Source: Gammaproteobacteria bacterium (GTDB lineage: Bacteria; Pseudomonadota; Gammaproteobacteria; Enterobacterales; Permianibacteraceae). From it: a stretch of DNA of 64,000 nt. Both the position numbers and the translations under genes were made by a program. The stretch lies in NCBI GenBank assembly GCA_016182845.1, contig JACPFT010000001.1, forward strand, positions 405,307-469,306, read 5' to 3'. Under the pieces are notes generated by a model that made no database searches, had not been told where the DNA came from, and was given only the letters and a program-made list of their open reading frames with translations. Below are positions 26,531 through 35,616 of the stretch, piece after piece (the first letter of the stretch is position 1; the number at the start of each line of letters is the position of its first letter).

Positions 26531-27175
26531 TTACACGGAATCCTGCCCAGCGCGTCGGCGCCAAAAGAATGCCCAGACCATGGCGCTCAATACCGCCGCG
26601 AAGAAACACCACACGGAGATCCAAGTCGCCACATGAATCGCATAAGCTGCCACCGATGCCGCGAAGGTCGCCGCACCGAAGGCCCGTATGAGGCGGTGGC
26701 TGGAAGTCAGACTGCTTACGCAGGTCGCGACCAGATACAGCGTCACGACCGGGACCACGAAGAAGTGAGGCGAGTCATAGCCGATATGCCCGCCCAGGAC
26801 TCCGGCGCTCACCGGGTAGCGCAGGATCGTGTACAGGAGATAGGCGCCGACGCCCAGGCCGGCGGCCTGACAGACCGCGAGAACCCGGCGGGTCCGCGAT
26901 TCCGTCTCCAGCAGGGCGACGGCGTAGGGCATGTAGACCGGCCAGAGCACGTGCGAGAACAGCGAATAGACGAGCGTCAGCTGCGCGCTAGGCCAGGCGC
27001 CGTCCGCCCGGAACGAGAGCCAGATCAGGCCCTCGGTCAGCTGCTGTAGCCCGAACAGGAGCGGTATCCCGGCGAACGGCAGTTCGGCCGGGCGCCTGGC
27101 CGTGCGCAAGGTGACGACGCCGACGGCGGACAGCGCCGCCCCGGCGACGAGGCTTACCGGTGCCGAAAAACACAT
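26531..27175 (-). CDS. Integral membrane protein (DUF6629-like)
   Basis: The protein has 214 residues and seven probable membrane helices. Its start MCFSAPVSLVAGAALSAVGV and the internal LLFGLQQLTEGLIWL and VYMPYAVALLE match the DUF6629 type that I recall, in which MCFS.. and QQ..EG.vW are typical. The function is unknown. It has no clear link to its neighbours. Confidence 0.7.
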   Translation of the reverse strand: MCFSAPVSLVAGAALSAVGVVTLRTARRPAELPFAGIPLLFGLQQLTEGLIWLSFRADGAWPSAQLTLVYSLFSHVLWPVYMPYAVALLETESRTRRVLAVCQAAGLGVGAYLLYTILRYPVSAGVLGGHIGYDSPHFFVVPVVTLYLVATCVSSLTSSHRLIRAFGAATFAASVAAYAIHVATWISVWCFFAAVLSAMVWAFFWRRRAGQDSV

Positions 27176-27245
27176 ACGACCTCCTCACGCCCGACGATAT
27201 TCCCGTCCGGCCGGTCCTCGCCGCCGCGAACCCGCCAGCGTGGGA

Positions 27246-27668
27246 TCAAGGTGAGAGCAGCCGGCGAACCTCCCGCTCGGCCTCCTCCGTGCGCAGCATG
27301 GCGTACCAGCGCGCGCCGGTCTTGAACGCGAGGATGCGGGCATCGCGCGGCGCACTGCCCGCGCCGCAATCGGGGACGGGCAGGTCGAACGCGGCCTCCG
27401 GCACCCTCCCCTTCAACACGTCCCGCACCTTGACATGGCTGAGGTAGGGTTCCGGGAGTTGCAACGGCCGGGTGCTCGCCGCCGCCCCGGACTCGTCGGC
27501 CGGCGCATCCGGCGGCATGGGACGGACGGAAATCACCTCCGCACTCACGATCACGCTGGCGTCGCGCACCCGCTCCGCCAGGGGGATGGGCACGGGAAAG
27601 CAGGCGTGAGCCCTATGCCCCGCCAGCAAAAGCAGCGCGGCGCAACCGGCCAGAGATAAGCATTTCAT
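27246..27668 (-). CDS. Small exported Cys-containing protein
   Basis: The protein has 140 residues from ATG 27668 (MKCLSLAGCAALLLLAGHRAHACF), a signal peptide ending before ACF. The mature N-terminus starts with Cys and the pattern VRDASVIVSAEVISV ... VKVRDVLKGRVPEAAFDLPVPDCG resembles NTR/TIMP-like small domains with an N-terminal Cys, but this is a weak similarity. A secreted binding protein is likely. Longer frames upstream lack a signal. Confidence 0.6.
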   Translation of the reverse strand: MKCLSLAGCAALLLLAGHRAHACFPVPIPLAERVRDASVIVSAEVISVRPMPPDAPADESGAAASTRPLQLPEPYLSHVKVRDVLKGRVPEAAFDLPVPDCGAGSAPRDARILAFKTGARWYAMLRTEEAEREVRRLLSP

Positions 27669-27783
27669 GGTGTACTCCCGCGTTTTCGCAACTGGGTAAT
27701 CAATGTGCCGCCTCATCCCGGCGGCCCACGCCAACGCGGCGGCCATACCGGTGCGCCGCGCGCGAACAGGCCGGTTGGGCCGA

Positions 27784-28968
27784 TCAGAAGACCGGCGTTT
27801 CGCCCCGCTCCAGGCGGCCGGCGGTTTCCTCGATCGCCGCCAGCCGCGCCCTGACCACGTCCCGCACCGCCCGCCGGCGCGCCGGCGTCAAGCCGCCGGC
27901 CCCGCCCAGTTCGACGGCGGCGAGGGCCGGTTGGTCGACCGGAAGGCCAATCCGGGACAGCAAGTGCACCGTGGCCTCGGCCACACCGTCGATTTCTGCG
28001 ACGAGGGCGCGAGCCATTTCCAAGGCCAGCGCGTTGTAGAGCTTGCCGACGTGGGCGACCGGATTCTTGCCGGCGGCCGCCTCCAGCGACATGCTCCGGC
28101 AGGGCGTGATGAGGCCGCACATCCGGTTGCCCCGTCCCACTTCCCCGTCGTCGCCCTGCTCCGCGCTCAAGCCGGTTACGGTCAAATACAGCCCCTCCTC
28201 GCCGGTCGCGGCCGGATCGTCGAGGCTGTTGATGGCGAGGTCGCCGGCTTCGACCAGGCTCCGGCGCAGGTCCTCGCCGATGGCCTCTTTGAGCGCGAAA
28301 TAGTCGCCGGCAGCGCGGATCTCCCGGTCGACGAAGGCCAGGGCGAGCGTGTAGTCGTAGCGGGAACCGACCCGCGCGCCCATGATCTTGAAGTCGTCGC
28401 CGGCCGCCGGAAAGGCCTGCCGGAAGGCCGGCGCGCGCAGGCGCTCCGCGAGGCGCAGCACCTGCGCCTCCAGCGGCGTGAACGGCGCGAAGCCGACGCC
28501 GAAGGAGGTGTCGTTGGCGCGGGCAGGCGCGGTGCCGGACGCGACGACCCGCTGCAGGTTCGCGCTGCCGGGGCGAACCGCCGACTCGATCCGCCAGTGC
28601 GCCGCATTCCAGCGCACACGCCGCGCCAGGTAGTCGCGGGCCGCGGTACACACCAGCGCCTCCAGATCCCGTCCGGGCAAGGGGGTGGCGCGGCCCGCCA
28701 CGATAAGGCGCATGGGCGTCAACACCTCGCCGCCGCCAAAGCGCGGCCGGCTCGCGCCGCCGACCAGCAAGGCCTTGTCGACGTTGTAGTGGGCGATGCG
28801 CCCGTAGGCCTCCCGATAGGCGGCATTGAGCGCCAGGGACACGGCCTCGACGACGCCGTCGCAGAGGCTGTCCGGATGGCCGACGCCCTTGTGCTCGCAC
28901 ATCTCGACGTGACGCCGCCGGTACCGGCATGCGTCGGCCAGCCATGTCACTTCGACCGCTGGACCCAT
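27784..28968 (-). CDS. S-adenosylmethionine synthetase, archaeal type
   Basis: The enzyme has 394 residues and makes SAM from methionine and ATP. It belongs to the archaeal MAT family (PF01941), not to bacterial MetK: EHKGVGHPDSLCDGVVEAVSLAL near the start, then NVDKALLVGG, FGVGFAPFTPLE, DFKIMGARVG, RGNRMCGLITPCR and GKNPVAHVGKLYN. The length and order of motifs are complete. It closes the long minus-strand run that includes the phosphoketolase genes. The chromosomal MetK is presumably elsewhere, so this is likely an accessory copy of transferred origin. Confidence 0.92.
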   Translation of the reverse strand: MGPAVEVTWLADACRYRRRHVEMCEHKGVGHPDSLCDGVVEAVSLALNAAYREAYGRIAHYNVDKALLVGGASRPRFGGGEVLTPMRLIVAGRATPLPGRDLEALVCTAARDYLARRVRWNAAHWRIESAVRPGSANLQRVVASGTAPARANDTSFGVGFAPFTPLEAQVLRLAERLRAPAFRQAFPAAGDDFKIMGARVGSRYDYTLALAFVDREIRAAGDYFALKEAIGEDLRRSLVEAGDLAINSLDDPAATGEEGLYLTVTGLSAEQGDDGEVGRGNRMCGLITPCRSMSLEAAAGKNPVAHVGKLYNALALEMARALVAEIDGVAEATVHLLSRIGLPVDQPALAAVELGGAGGLTPARRRAVRDVVRARLAAIEETAGRLERGETPVF

Positions 28969-29001
28969 GTCCTACTCCTACCGTCCGACCCGGACCGGCC
29001 G

Positions 29002-29265
29002 CTAGCGTGGCGCCACGCAGTAGCGCCGCAGCAGGTTGTAGATGGCGCAATACGCCATGCCGGCATACACACCGTACAGGAAGGTCTCGACCAGGCCGAG
29101 CAGGAAGCCCGGCAAGGTCAGCCAGCGAAAGCCCGGCAAGACCATTTCCAGAAACGGCGCCATGTGCAGGCTCGCGGGGGCGATGAGACCGTAGACGACG
29201 CAGAGCACGAAGCTGAACGCCGCGAACAGGCCGAGCGACCAGGAAACCAGTTTGATGTTCAACAT
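29002..29265 (-). CDS. Small membrane protein (DUF5676-like)
   Basis: The protein has 87 residues and two membrane helices (LGLFAAFSFVLCVVYGLIAP and LGLVETFLYGVYAGMAYCAIYNLL) linked by APFLEMVLPGFRWLT. This matches the DUF5676 type as I recall it. Such proteins are often found beside copper P-type ATPases and DUF2933 proteins, as here. Function unknown. Confidence 0.7.
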   Translation of the reverse strand: MLNIKLVSWSLGLFAAFSFVLCVVYGLIAPASLHMAPFLEMVLPGFRWLTLPGFLLGLVETFLYGVYAGMAYCAIYNLLRRYCVAPR

Positions 29266-29277
29266 ACTGCCTCCGGT

Positions 29278-29454
29278 TCAATAGCGGTGATGGTGGTGGG
29301 AGCGATCATGGTCGCCGGGCGTCTTCCGCTCCAGCGGATGATGCTCGCGAAATTCCTCCTCCGCTTCGCCTCGGGACCGCGACCAGGGAATGTGAATCGC
29401 CACGAAGGCCAGGGCGACCAGCAACCAAAACCCGTTTTCCATAAACCACGTCAT
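29278..29454 (-). CDS. Small single-pass membrane protein with His-rich tail
   Basis: The protein has 58 residues from ATG 29454 (MTWFMENGFWLLVALAFVAIHIPW); ATG 29484 is an alternative with ten more residues. One membrane helix is followed by a charged linker and a C-terminal HDRSHHHHRY. Similar in plan to DUF2933 proteins (see 40931). The tail could bind Cu or Ni. Confidence 0.6.
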   Translation of the reverse strand: MTWFMENGFWLLVALAFVAIHIPWSRSRGEAEEEFREHHPLERKTPGDHDRSHHHHRY

Positions 29455-29567
29455 GATGATGTCCTCGCAGGAATGCCTGATCACTCAGGCGACTGTGCCA
29501 ACCGTTCATGCCGGAGTCGGCGGGCCGGCGTTTCGATGCCTGTGCCAGTTCCATGTCCCGTCCTCCT

Positions 29568-30923
29568 CTAGTCGAGCATGACCTCGTCGCCCATTGCCGG
29601 GACCGCGACGTTCCAGCGCAGGCGCTCTTCCAGGTAACGGCGCTGGCTGTCGGCGGCGAGCGGCTCGCCGTGGGTCAGGAAGACCCGGCGCGGCGCCTCG
29701 GCGAACTGCGCGAGCCAGTCGCCGATCTCGACGTAATCGGCATGGGCCGACAGGCTGTCGATGACCGCGATCCGGCAGTTCACCGGCACATACTCGCCGT
29801 ACAGCTTGAGCGTGCGCGCGCCCTGCACCAGGGCGTGGCCGCGCGTGCCCTCGGCCTGGTAGCCGCAGATGACCAGGGCGTTGCGGCGATCGCCGCCGAA
29901 GGCCTTGAGGTGGTGCAGGATGCGCCCGCCGGTGAGCATGCCGGCGCCGGCGATGATGATCTTCGGGTGGGGATCGGCGCTGAGTGCCTCGGAGTCCTGT
30001 CCGGTGTGCACATAGGTCACCCCGCTGCAGAGCGCGCGGCATTCCGCCTCGCTCAGGCGGTGCTGCGGCCGGTAGCGGCAGAACACGTGGGTGACGTCGA
30101 TGGCCATGGGGCTGTCCAGGTAGAACGGCACGGCCGGAATGCGCTTGCTGGCGCGCAACTGGGTGAGTAGGTGCAGCAGGGTCTGGGCGCGGCCGACGGC
30201 GAAGGCCGGCAGCAGCACGGTGCCGCCGTGCGCGACCGTGTCGTTGACGATGCCCGCCAGCTGCTCGCCGACGTCGGCCGCCTCGTGGCGCCGATCGCCG
30301 TAGGTGGACTCCAGCACCAGGTAGTCGCAGCGGCTGATCGGCTCCGGCGGCCGCATCGCCGGATCGTTCGGGCGCCCCAGATCGCCGCTGAAGCAGAGCC
30401 GGCGCGCGGCGTTCTCCACGTGCACGCAGGCGGCGCCGAGGATGTGCCCGGCCGGCGTGAAGTGCACGCGCAGCGCGCCGATGGCGAAGGCGTCGTGGAA
30501 GTCGACGGGCTCGAAGGCTTGCAGCGCGCGCTCGGCCTGCCGCTCCGTGTACAACGGCTCGGCCGGGTGGTGCTTGCTGTAGCCGTAGCGGTTGGCGCGT
30601 TCGGCGTCCTCTTCTTGCAGCTTGCCGCTGTCCGGCAGCAGGATTTCCGCGAGTTCGCGCGTGGCGGGCGTGCAATAGACCGGGCCGGCGAAGCCCTCGT
30701 GGATAAGGCGCGGCAGATAGCCGCTGTGGTCGAGATGGGCATGGGTCAGCACGACCGCGTCGATGTCCGAGGCCCGTACCGGAAACGGCGTCCAGTTGCG
30801 CAGGCGCAGCGCCTTGACGCCCTGGAACAGGCCGCAATCGACGAGGACGCGGGTCTTGCCCTCGGTGACGAGGTAGCGCGAGCCGGTGACGGTGCCGGTG
30901 GCGCCGAAAAATTGCAGTTTCAC
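29568..30923 (-). CDS. Metallo-beta-lactamase/beta-CASP RNA nuclease
   Basis: The protein has 451 residues from GTG 30923, with AGGAGG seven bases upstream; the frame continues far upstream but only as a shadow of the next gene. The metal-binding motif is THAHLDHSGYLP, with HFTPAGHILGA and SGDLGRPNDP later. The beta-CASP part has LLPAFAVGRAQTLLHLL, YLDSPMA and IIIAGAGMLTGGRILHHL, then VIDSLSAHADY and FLTHGE. These enzymes act on RNA ends (Ysh1/CPSF-like family). It overlaps the flavoprotein gene by 4 bases, so the two are translationally coupled. Confidence 0.9.
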   Translation of the reverse strand: MKLQFFGATGTVTGSRYLVTEGKTRVLVDCGLFQGVKALRLRNWTPFPVRASDIDAVVLTHAHLDHSGYLPRLIHEGFAGPVYCTPATRELAEILLPDSGKLQEEDAERANRYGYSKHHPAEPLYTERQAERALQAFEPVDFHDAFAIGALRVHFTPAGHILGAACVHVENAARRLCFSGDLGRPNDPAMRPPEPISRCDYLVLESTYGDRRHEAADVGEQLAGIVNDTVAHGGTVLLPAFAVGRAQTLLHLLTQLRASKRIPAVPFYLDSPMAIDVTHVFCRYRPQHRLSEAECRALCSGVTYVHTGQDSEALSADPHPKIIIAGAGMLTGGRILHHLKAFGGDRRNALVICGYQAEGTRGHALVQGARTLKLYGEYVPVNCRIAVIDSLSAHADYVEIGDWLAQFAEAPRRVFLTHGEPLAADSQRRYLEERLRWNVAVPAMGDEVMLD

Positions 30924-32050
30924 GGGGTTTCCTCCTGGGGTTGCAGCGAGCAGGTGCAGAACGTGCAGTGGCAGGCATGGCCGGCCTCGGGCAGCGCCGG
31001 GGCCGCGTGCGCGCGGCGCAGCCAGGGCCGCAGCAGCCGGTGCCAGGCGGCGCCGGCATAGCGCCGGGCCAGCCAGGCGCGCAGGCCGGCGGGGTCCAGG
31101 GCGCGCAGCACGCGCGGGATCGTGGCCGGTCCCAGCCGCTCGAAGCACCAGCGGTTGACCAGGCCGGCGTCGAAGCGACGGCCGAAATCGCGCGCCATCG
31201 CCGCCTCGTAGGACGCGGGGTCGTCCGCGAGCAGGGCCCGGGCCGCGGCGACGCCGCTGCGCAGCGCCGTGCGCATGCCGAAGCCCCAGAGCGGATCCTG
31301 CAAGCCGGCGGCCTCGCCGGCGTAGAGAATGCCGCCTTCGCGCAGGCGGAACGGCCAATGGAAGCCGCCGGCGCCGCCGAAGCGCTTGGCGTCGCGCGGG
31401 ACGATGGCGAGGTGGCGCGCGAAGAAGGCGGTGAGCCGCTCCAGGTAGAGCTGCTCACGGTGGAAGTCGCGGAACAGGCAGGCCGCGAGGGTCGCGCGGC
31501 CGTTCCAGATCAGCAGGTAACCGTAGCCGCCGGGGGCCAGCTCCGGGTCGACCACGCCATAGGCGGCGTCGGTGGCGTCGGTGGCGAAGGTGTAGCCGAC
31601 GGCGATGACGTTGACGGCCTCGGGGCCGGTCGCGACGAGGCCGCCTTCGGGCAGGCAGTCGCGCGTGCGCCGGAACAGGAAGCGCACGCCCAGGCGCCGG
31701 GCCTCCTCGTGCAGGGCCGTGTCGAGGGTGCCGGCCCCGGGGCCGCGCCGCACGAGGTAGAACAGGGGCTCCTCGCTGTGCAGCGGATAGCGGCGCCCGT
31801 CGGCGTTCAGCATCACCAGCGCGCCAAAGCCCCGGTGCTCGAAATCGGCCGGGATGCCCAGCGCGGCCAGCTCCGCCAGCACGTCGCCGCCGTCCGACCA
31901 GTTCTCCAGGCCCTGGAAGTCGCCGTGGAAGCGGCCGCCGACGAGCCGGCGCTTCTCGAACACGTCCACGGCGCGTCCGGCCCGCGCCAGGGTGATGGCG
32001 GCGGCGAGGCCGGCCGGCCCGGCGCCGAGGATGGGGATCGCGCGGTCCAT
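30920..32050 (-). CDS. Geranylgeranyl-reductase-like FAD oxidoreductase with Cys/His tail
   Basis: The protein has 376 residues from ATG 32050. The Rossmann motif ILGAGPAGLAAAITLARAGRAVDVFEKR is at the start, VNVIAVGYTFATDA in the middle and ILYAGEAAGLQDPLWGFGMRTALRSG near residue 270, the GD-like FAD motif of the group (here GEAAG). The last 20 residues hold HACHCTFCTCS, a possible metal or FeS site not typical of the family. It sits between the phosphoketolase and beta-CASP genes (gaps of 4 and -4 bases). Substrate unknown; lipids or quinones are common for the family. Confidence 0.8.
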   Translation of the reverse strand: MDRAIPILGAGPAGLAAAITLARAGRAVDVFEKRRLVGGRFHGDFQGLENWSDGGDVLAELAALGIPADFEHRGFGALVMLNADGRRYPLHSEEPLFYLVRRGPGAGTLDTALHEEARRLGVRFLFRRTRDCLPEGGLVATGPEAVNVIAVGYTFATDATDAAYGVVDPELAPGGYGYLLIWNGRATLAACLFRDFHREQLYLERLTAFFARHLAIVPRDAKRFGGAGGFHWPFRLREGGILYAGEAAGLQDPLWGFGMRTALRSGVAAARALLADDPASYEAAMARDFGRRFDAGLVNRWCFERLGPATIPRVLRALDPAGLRAWLARRYAGAAWHRLLRPWLRRAHAAPALPEAGHACHCTFCTCSLQPQEETP

Positions 32051-32054
32051 GGTC

Positions 32055-34493
32055 TTACTCCGGTCCACGGCGGATGAGTCCCAGGACGTCGCCCTTTCCG
32101 GCCAGCGCCGCGAGTTCGGGCGGGTCCAGCCACTCGGCCGGGGCGGTCGCGCCCAGTTCGGCCACCGCTTCCAGCACGTGCAGCCAGGAGCAACCGTTGG
32201 CGAAGAGCATGCCGGCCAGATCCAGGGTGCCGCCCCGGTTGCGGTAGCCGAGGGCGCGGGTGCGGCCCCCGGTGTCCAGGGGGCGGAGGACGCCGAGCAT
32301 CGGTTCGGGCCGGGTGTGGCTGAGCAGGACGCGCAGGACGTCGCCCTGGCCCGCGAGCGCTGCGCGTACCGGCGACAGGCCGGCGGCTTCCAGGGCATCG
32401 CGCGGCGCGCGCAAGCGCCCCGGCTCCAGCAGCGCGTAAACGCAGGCGTCCAGGCCGCGCGCGGTCAGCCGGCGCCAGGCTTTCAGGCATTCCTGCAGCT
32501 GGAAGGCGCCGACCGCCAGCAACTGCACCGGTGCGCGCCCGGCGCCGGCGACGCACAGCGCGCCCTCGGCCACCAGGCGCTCGGCCGCGTCACCGTCCAG
32601 GACCACCGGCAGCTCACTCTTCGGCACCACCAGGGCGTGCACTTCGCCGCGCCGGCGGTAGGCGTCGGCCATACAGGCCCGCGCGCTGTTGGCGTCGACC
32701 GGGAAGCGCACCACCGCCACGTCCGACATCTCGCCCAGCAGGGCCTCAGCGAGGCCCGGATCCTGGTGCGACTGCTCGTTCTTGCCGTTCTCCCAGGTAT
32801 GGGAGCTGAGCAGGACCGGCACGGCCAGCCACTGCGCGCCCTGCCCCGCCTCCTTCTGGTGGCGGGCGAACAGCAGCTCCTGGCGCAGCGTGCCCAGCAT
32901 CTTCAGCGCGAAGGCCTCGTAGCTGACGATGAGGTTGAGGCCGCCCTTGTTGCCCAGCGCCGCGCCGGCCACGGCCTCCTCGTTCAGCGCCGTGATGATC
33001 TGGCCGTCCACCGCCTCGTGCAGGCCCGACTCGGGGACGAAGACGCGGTGCCGGCATTGGGCCAGGGTCGCCGTCATGCGGTTGCTGGCCAGCTCGTCCG
33101 GGTTGCCGACGCGCACGCGATGCCCCGGATTCAGGCCCACGAGGTCGCAGAACAGGCAATCCACGGCGGCCATGGGCGAGGCGAGCGCGCCGACGGCCTG
33201 CCATTGTGGCGCGGGAAGCCGGACCGCCGGCACCTGCCGGCGCGTCAGCGCGTGATCCCGCTCGCGGGGGCGCCCTTGCGCGGCGTGGTTGTTGAGGCGG
33301 GCGATGGCGTCCGCCAGCTCGTCCTGGGGCACGTACAGGCGGCGGACGGCGTCGTTGAAGGCATGGCGCGCCGCGTCGTCGGCGGCCGGGTTCCGCTCCA
33401 GGGGCAGGTTGTGGGCGCGGTTGGTGCCGGCTCCGGGAAAGCCGTAACCCTTGGGCGCCTCGGCGACGGTGTAGTGCAGCGGCACCGGGTAGTTCGCCTG
33501 GCCGGCCTGGACCGCCCGGGCGCAGGCCGCGAGCCGCTCCTCCATCTCCCACACCGCCCAGGCGAAGGCGGCCGGATCCGTGCCGTCGATGAGCAGGGGG
33601 TCGAAGCCGTTCAGGCGCAGATGCCGCTGCAGCCAGTCCGGCCCGCCCTGCTGCTCCAGCGTCGAGCGCTGCTCGATGCGGCGGCCGTTGGCGATCATGA
33701 TCGGCGCCACCATGCCGCAGTCCTCCGCCCGCCACCAGCGCGGCGCCCAGTCGCTGCCGCGCTGCTCCTCGAAGGCGCCGTCGCTGAGGAAGGCCACCAG
33801 GCGCTCGCCCGGCAGGGGCATGTGCACATACTGCAACTCGGTGAAGCCCAGGTAGCCGCCCTCGCTGATGCCGCCGGCGGTATGCACGTTGACGTGGCTG
33901 CCCAGGGGACTGGCGGGACGGCCGTCCGCCGTCACGGTATAGGCGTAGAAGTCCTGGACGAAACGGGACAGTCCCGCGTCGTCCAGGCCGTAACGGGCGG
34001 CGTGGGCGGGCGACAGGTTGCCGACCAGCAGGTTGAGGGCGTCGATGGCGGCCACGCAGTGGCCCTGACCCATGACCCAGCCGCGCGTGCAGGCGGTCAG
34101 GGCGTTGATGGCAAGGTAGCCGGCGTAGGCCGGCACCATGTTGAGCGAACCGCCGGTGTGGCCCTGCGGGTCCGGCTTGAAGTCCTCGGCGGCGAGGTGA
34201 CGGCCGTCGCGGAACACCCGCCGGGCATAGGTCATGTGCGCGACCAGCCACAGGCCCATGGCGCACAACCGATCCAGGCCGCGCAGCAGCGCGTAGACCT
34301 CGGCACGGCCGGCGACGGCGCCGCGCTGCTCCAACTCCACGGCCATCTCGAAGACGCGCACCTGGGTCGCGTCGCCATGGCGGATCACGCCGAAGCCGGC
34401 GGCCCAGGCGGCGAAGCCGGCGTCGCCGCGCCGGTACGCCTCGGCGCGCGCCGCCGCGCGGTGGTGTTCGTGCTGCTGACGCGGCTCAGTCAT
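32055..34493 (-). CDS. xfp: Phosphoketolase (XFP family)
   Basis: The enzyme has 812 residues from ATG 34493. It splits xylulose 5-phosphate or fructose 6-phosphate with phosphate to acetyl phosphate. The N-terminal domain has GHTGGSLNMVPAYAGYLA (instead of the GHWGT.PG of classical enzymes), GQGHCVAAIDALN, GSHVNVHTAGGISEGGYLG, LSDGAFEEQRGSDW (ThDP site) and WAPRWWRAEDCG. The C-terminal part has GNPDELASNRM, LNEEAVAGAALGNKGGLNLIVSYEAFALKM and SHTWENGKNEQSHQDPGL. It overlaps acetate kinase, which converts the product to acetate plus ATP. Divergent clade, common in autotrophs and methylotrophs. Confidence 0.93.
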   Translation of the reverse strand: MTEPRQQHEHHRAAARAEAYRRGDAGFAAWAAGFGVIRHGDATQVRVFEMAVELEQRGAVAGRAEVYALLRGLDRLCAMGLWLVAHMTYARRVFRDGRHLAAEDFKPDPQGHTGGSLNMVPAYAGYLAINALTACTRGWVMGQGHCVAAIDALNLLVGNLSPAHAARYGLDDAGLSRFVQDFYAYTVTADGRPASPLGSHVNVHTAGGISEGGYLGFTELQYVHMPLPGERLVAFLSDGAFEEQRGSDWAPRWWRAEDCGMVAPIMIANGRRIEQRSTLEQQGGPDWLQRHLRLNGFDPLLIDGTDPAAFAWAVWEMEERLAACARAVQAGQANYPVPLHYTVAEAPKGYGFPGAGTNRAHNLPLERNPAADDAARHAFNDAVRRLYVPQDELADAIARLNNHAAQGRPRERDHALTRRQVPAVRLPAPQWQAVGALASPMAAVDCLFCDLVGLNPGHRVRVGNPDELASNRMTATLAQCRHRVFVPESGLHEAVDGQIITALNEEAVAGAALGNKGGLNLIVSYEAFALKMLGTLRQELLFARHQKEAGQGAQWLAVPVLLSSHTWENGKNEQSHQDPGLAEALLGEMSDVAVVRFPVDANSARACMADAYRRRGEVHALVVPKSELPVVLDGDAAERLVAEGALCVAGAGRAPVQLLAVGAFQLQECLKAWRRLTARGLDACVYALLEPGRLRAPRDALEAAGLSPVRAALAGQGDVLRVLLSHTRPEPMLGVLRPLDTGGRTRALGYRNRGGTLDLAGMLFANGCSWLHVLEAVAELGATAPAEWLDPPELAALAGKGDVLGLIRRGPE

Positions 34494-35616
34494 GGCCAAG
34501 GTCCTCCAGGGCCCGGAGCGCGATGTCCCGCAGCAGGGCGTCCTCGCCATTGGCGAATACCCAGGCGGACACCGGGCTGTCCGGTACGGTGATGCAGGCG
34601 GCGTCGCCGGCTTGCGCGTTGCGCGCCGCGTCCGGGTTCAGGCCCAGCCAGGCGAAGCCCTCCAGCACGGCGCAGCGGATGCGCGCGCTGCCGGCGCCGA
34701 TGCCGCCGCCGAACACCACGGCGTCGAGCCCGCCCAGGACCGCCGCGTAGGCGCCCAGGTAGTGGCGCACGCTGGCCACGAAGGCCGCCACGGCGGCCCG
34801 GGAGCCGGGATCATCGGCGGCGAGCAGCGCGCGCATGTCGCCAGACCGCCCGGACAGGGCGAGCAGGCCGGATTCGTGATGCAGCAGGCGCTCCAGCGCC
34901 GCTGCGTCGTACTCGCCCGAAGCCAGCAGGCGCAACAGCACGCCCGGATCCAGATCGCCCGGTCGGGTGGCCATGATCAGGCCCGACAGCGGGCTGTAGC
35001 CCATGGAGGTGGCGAGCGGCCGGCCGTCGAGCAGGGCGGCGGCGGACGCGCCGCCCCCGAGCTGCAAGCTGAGCACGCGGCCGGCGGCGAGGTCCGGGCG
35101 CAGGCGGGCCAGCGCGCGCCACAGGCTCTCGTGGGCCAGGCCGTGAAAGCCGTAGCGGCGCAGCCCATGCCGCGCGCACAAGGCGTCGGGGAGCGGCAGG
35201 CGCCGGGCGCTCTCGGGCAGGTCGTGGAAGAAGCCCGTGTCCGGCACCAGGAGATGCCGCGCCTGCGGCCAACGCTCCCGGCAGGCCCGCAGCCAGGCCA
35301 GGCCCCGGGGGTTGTGCAGAGGCGCGAGCGCCGCGAGCTCGGGCAAGGCGAACGCCAGCGCCGGGGTCAGCCAGGCCGGGCGCGGCACGCGCTCGCCGCC
35401 GTGCACCAGGCGCTGCACGGTGTAGCGCACGCCGTCCGCGAGCGCCGCCAGCGCCGCCTCGGGGGCGTCCAGCTCGGATGGCTGGTCCAGCTCGGCATGC
35501 CAGCGGGCCGCGTTCCCCTGCGCGCCGGGGCCGTACAGGGTCAGCTTGACGCTGCGGCTGCCCGTGTTGACCACCAGCAGCGTAGCGGCAGCGGAGCCTT
35601 CCGCGGCCATGCTCAT
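34486..35616 (-). CDS. ackA: Acetate kinase
   Basis: The protein has 376 residues from ATG 35616, which overlaps the upstream stop as ATGA. Motifs: LLVVNTGSRSVKLTLY (canonical NxGSSSxK; Ser to Arg here), VQRLVHGGERV, FHDLPE, RYGFHGLAHESL, LSLQLGGGASAAALLDGRPLATSMG, LSGLIMATRPGDLDPG and FGGGIGAGSARIR. It catalyses acetyl phosphate + ADP to acetate + ATP. It is slightly shorter than the E. coli enzyme (400) and its last eight bases overlap the phosphoketolase start. The pair gives one functional unit. Confidence 0.93.
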   Translation of the reverse strand: MSMAAEGSAAATLLVVNTGSRSVKLTLYGPGAQGNAARWHAELDQPSELDAPEAALAALADGVRYTVQRLVHGGERVPRPAWLTPALAFALPELAALAPLHNPRGLAWLRACRERWPQARHLLVPDTGFFHDLPESARRLPLPDALCARHGLRRYGFHGLAHESLWRALARLRPDLAAGRVLSLQLGGGASAAALLDGRPLATSMGYSPLSGLIMATRPGDLDPGVLLRLLASGEYDAAALERLLHHESGLLALSGRSGDMRALLAADDPGSRAAVAAFVASVRHYLGAYAAVLGGLDAVVFGGGIGAGSARIRCAVLEGFAWLGLNPDAARNAQAGDAACITVPDSPVSAWVFANGEDALLRDIALRALEDLGHD

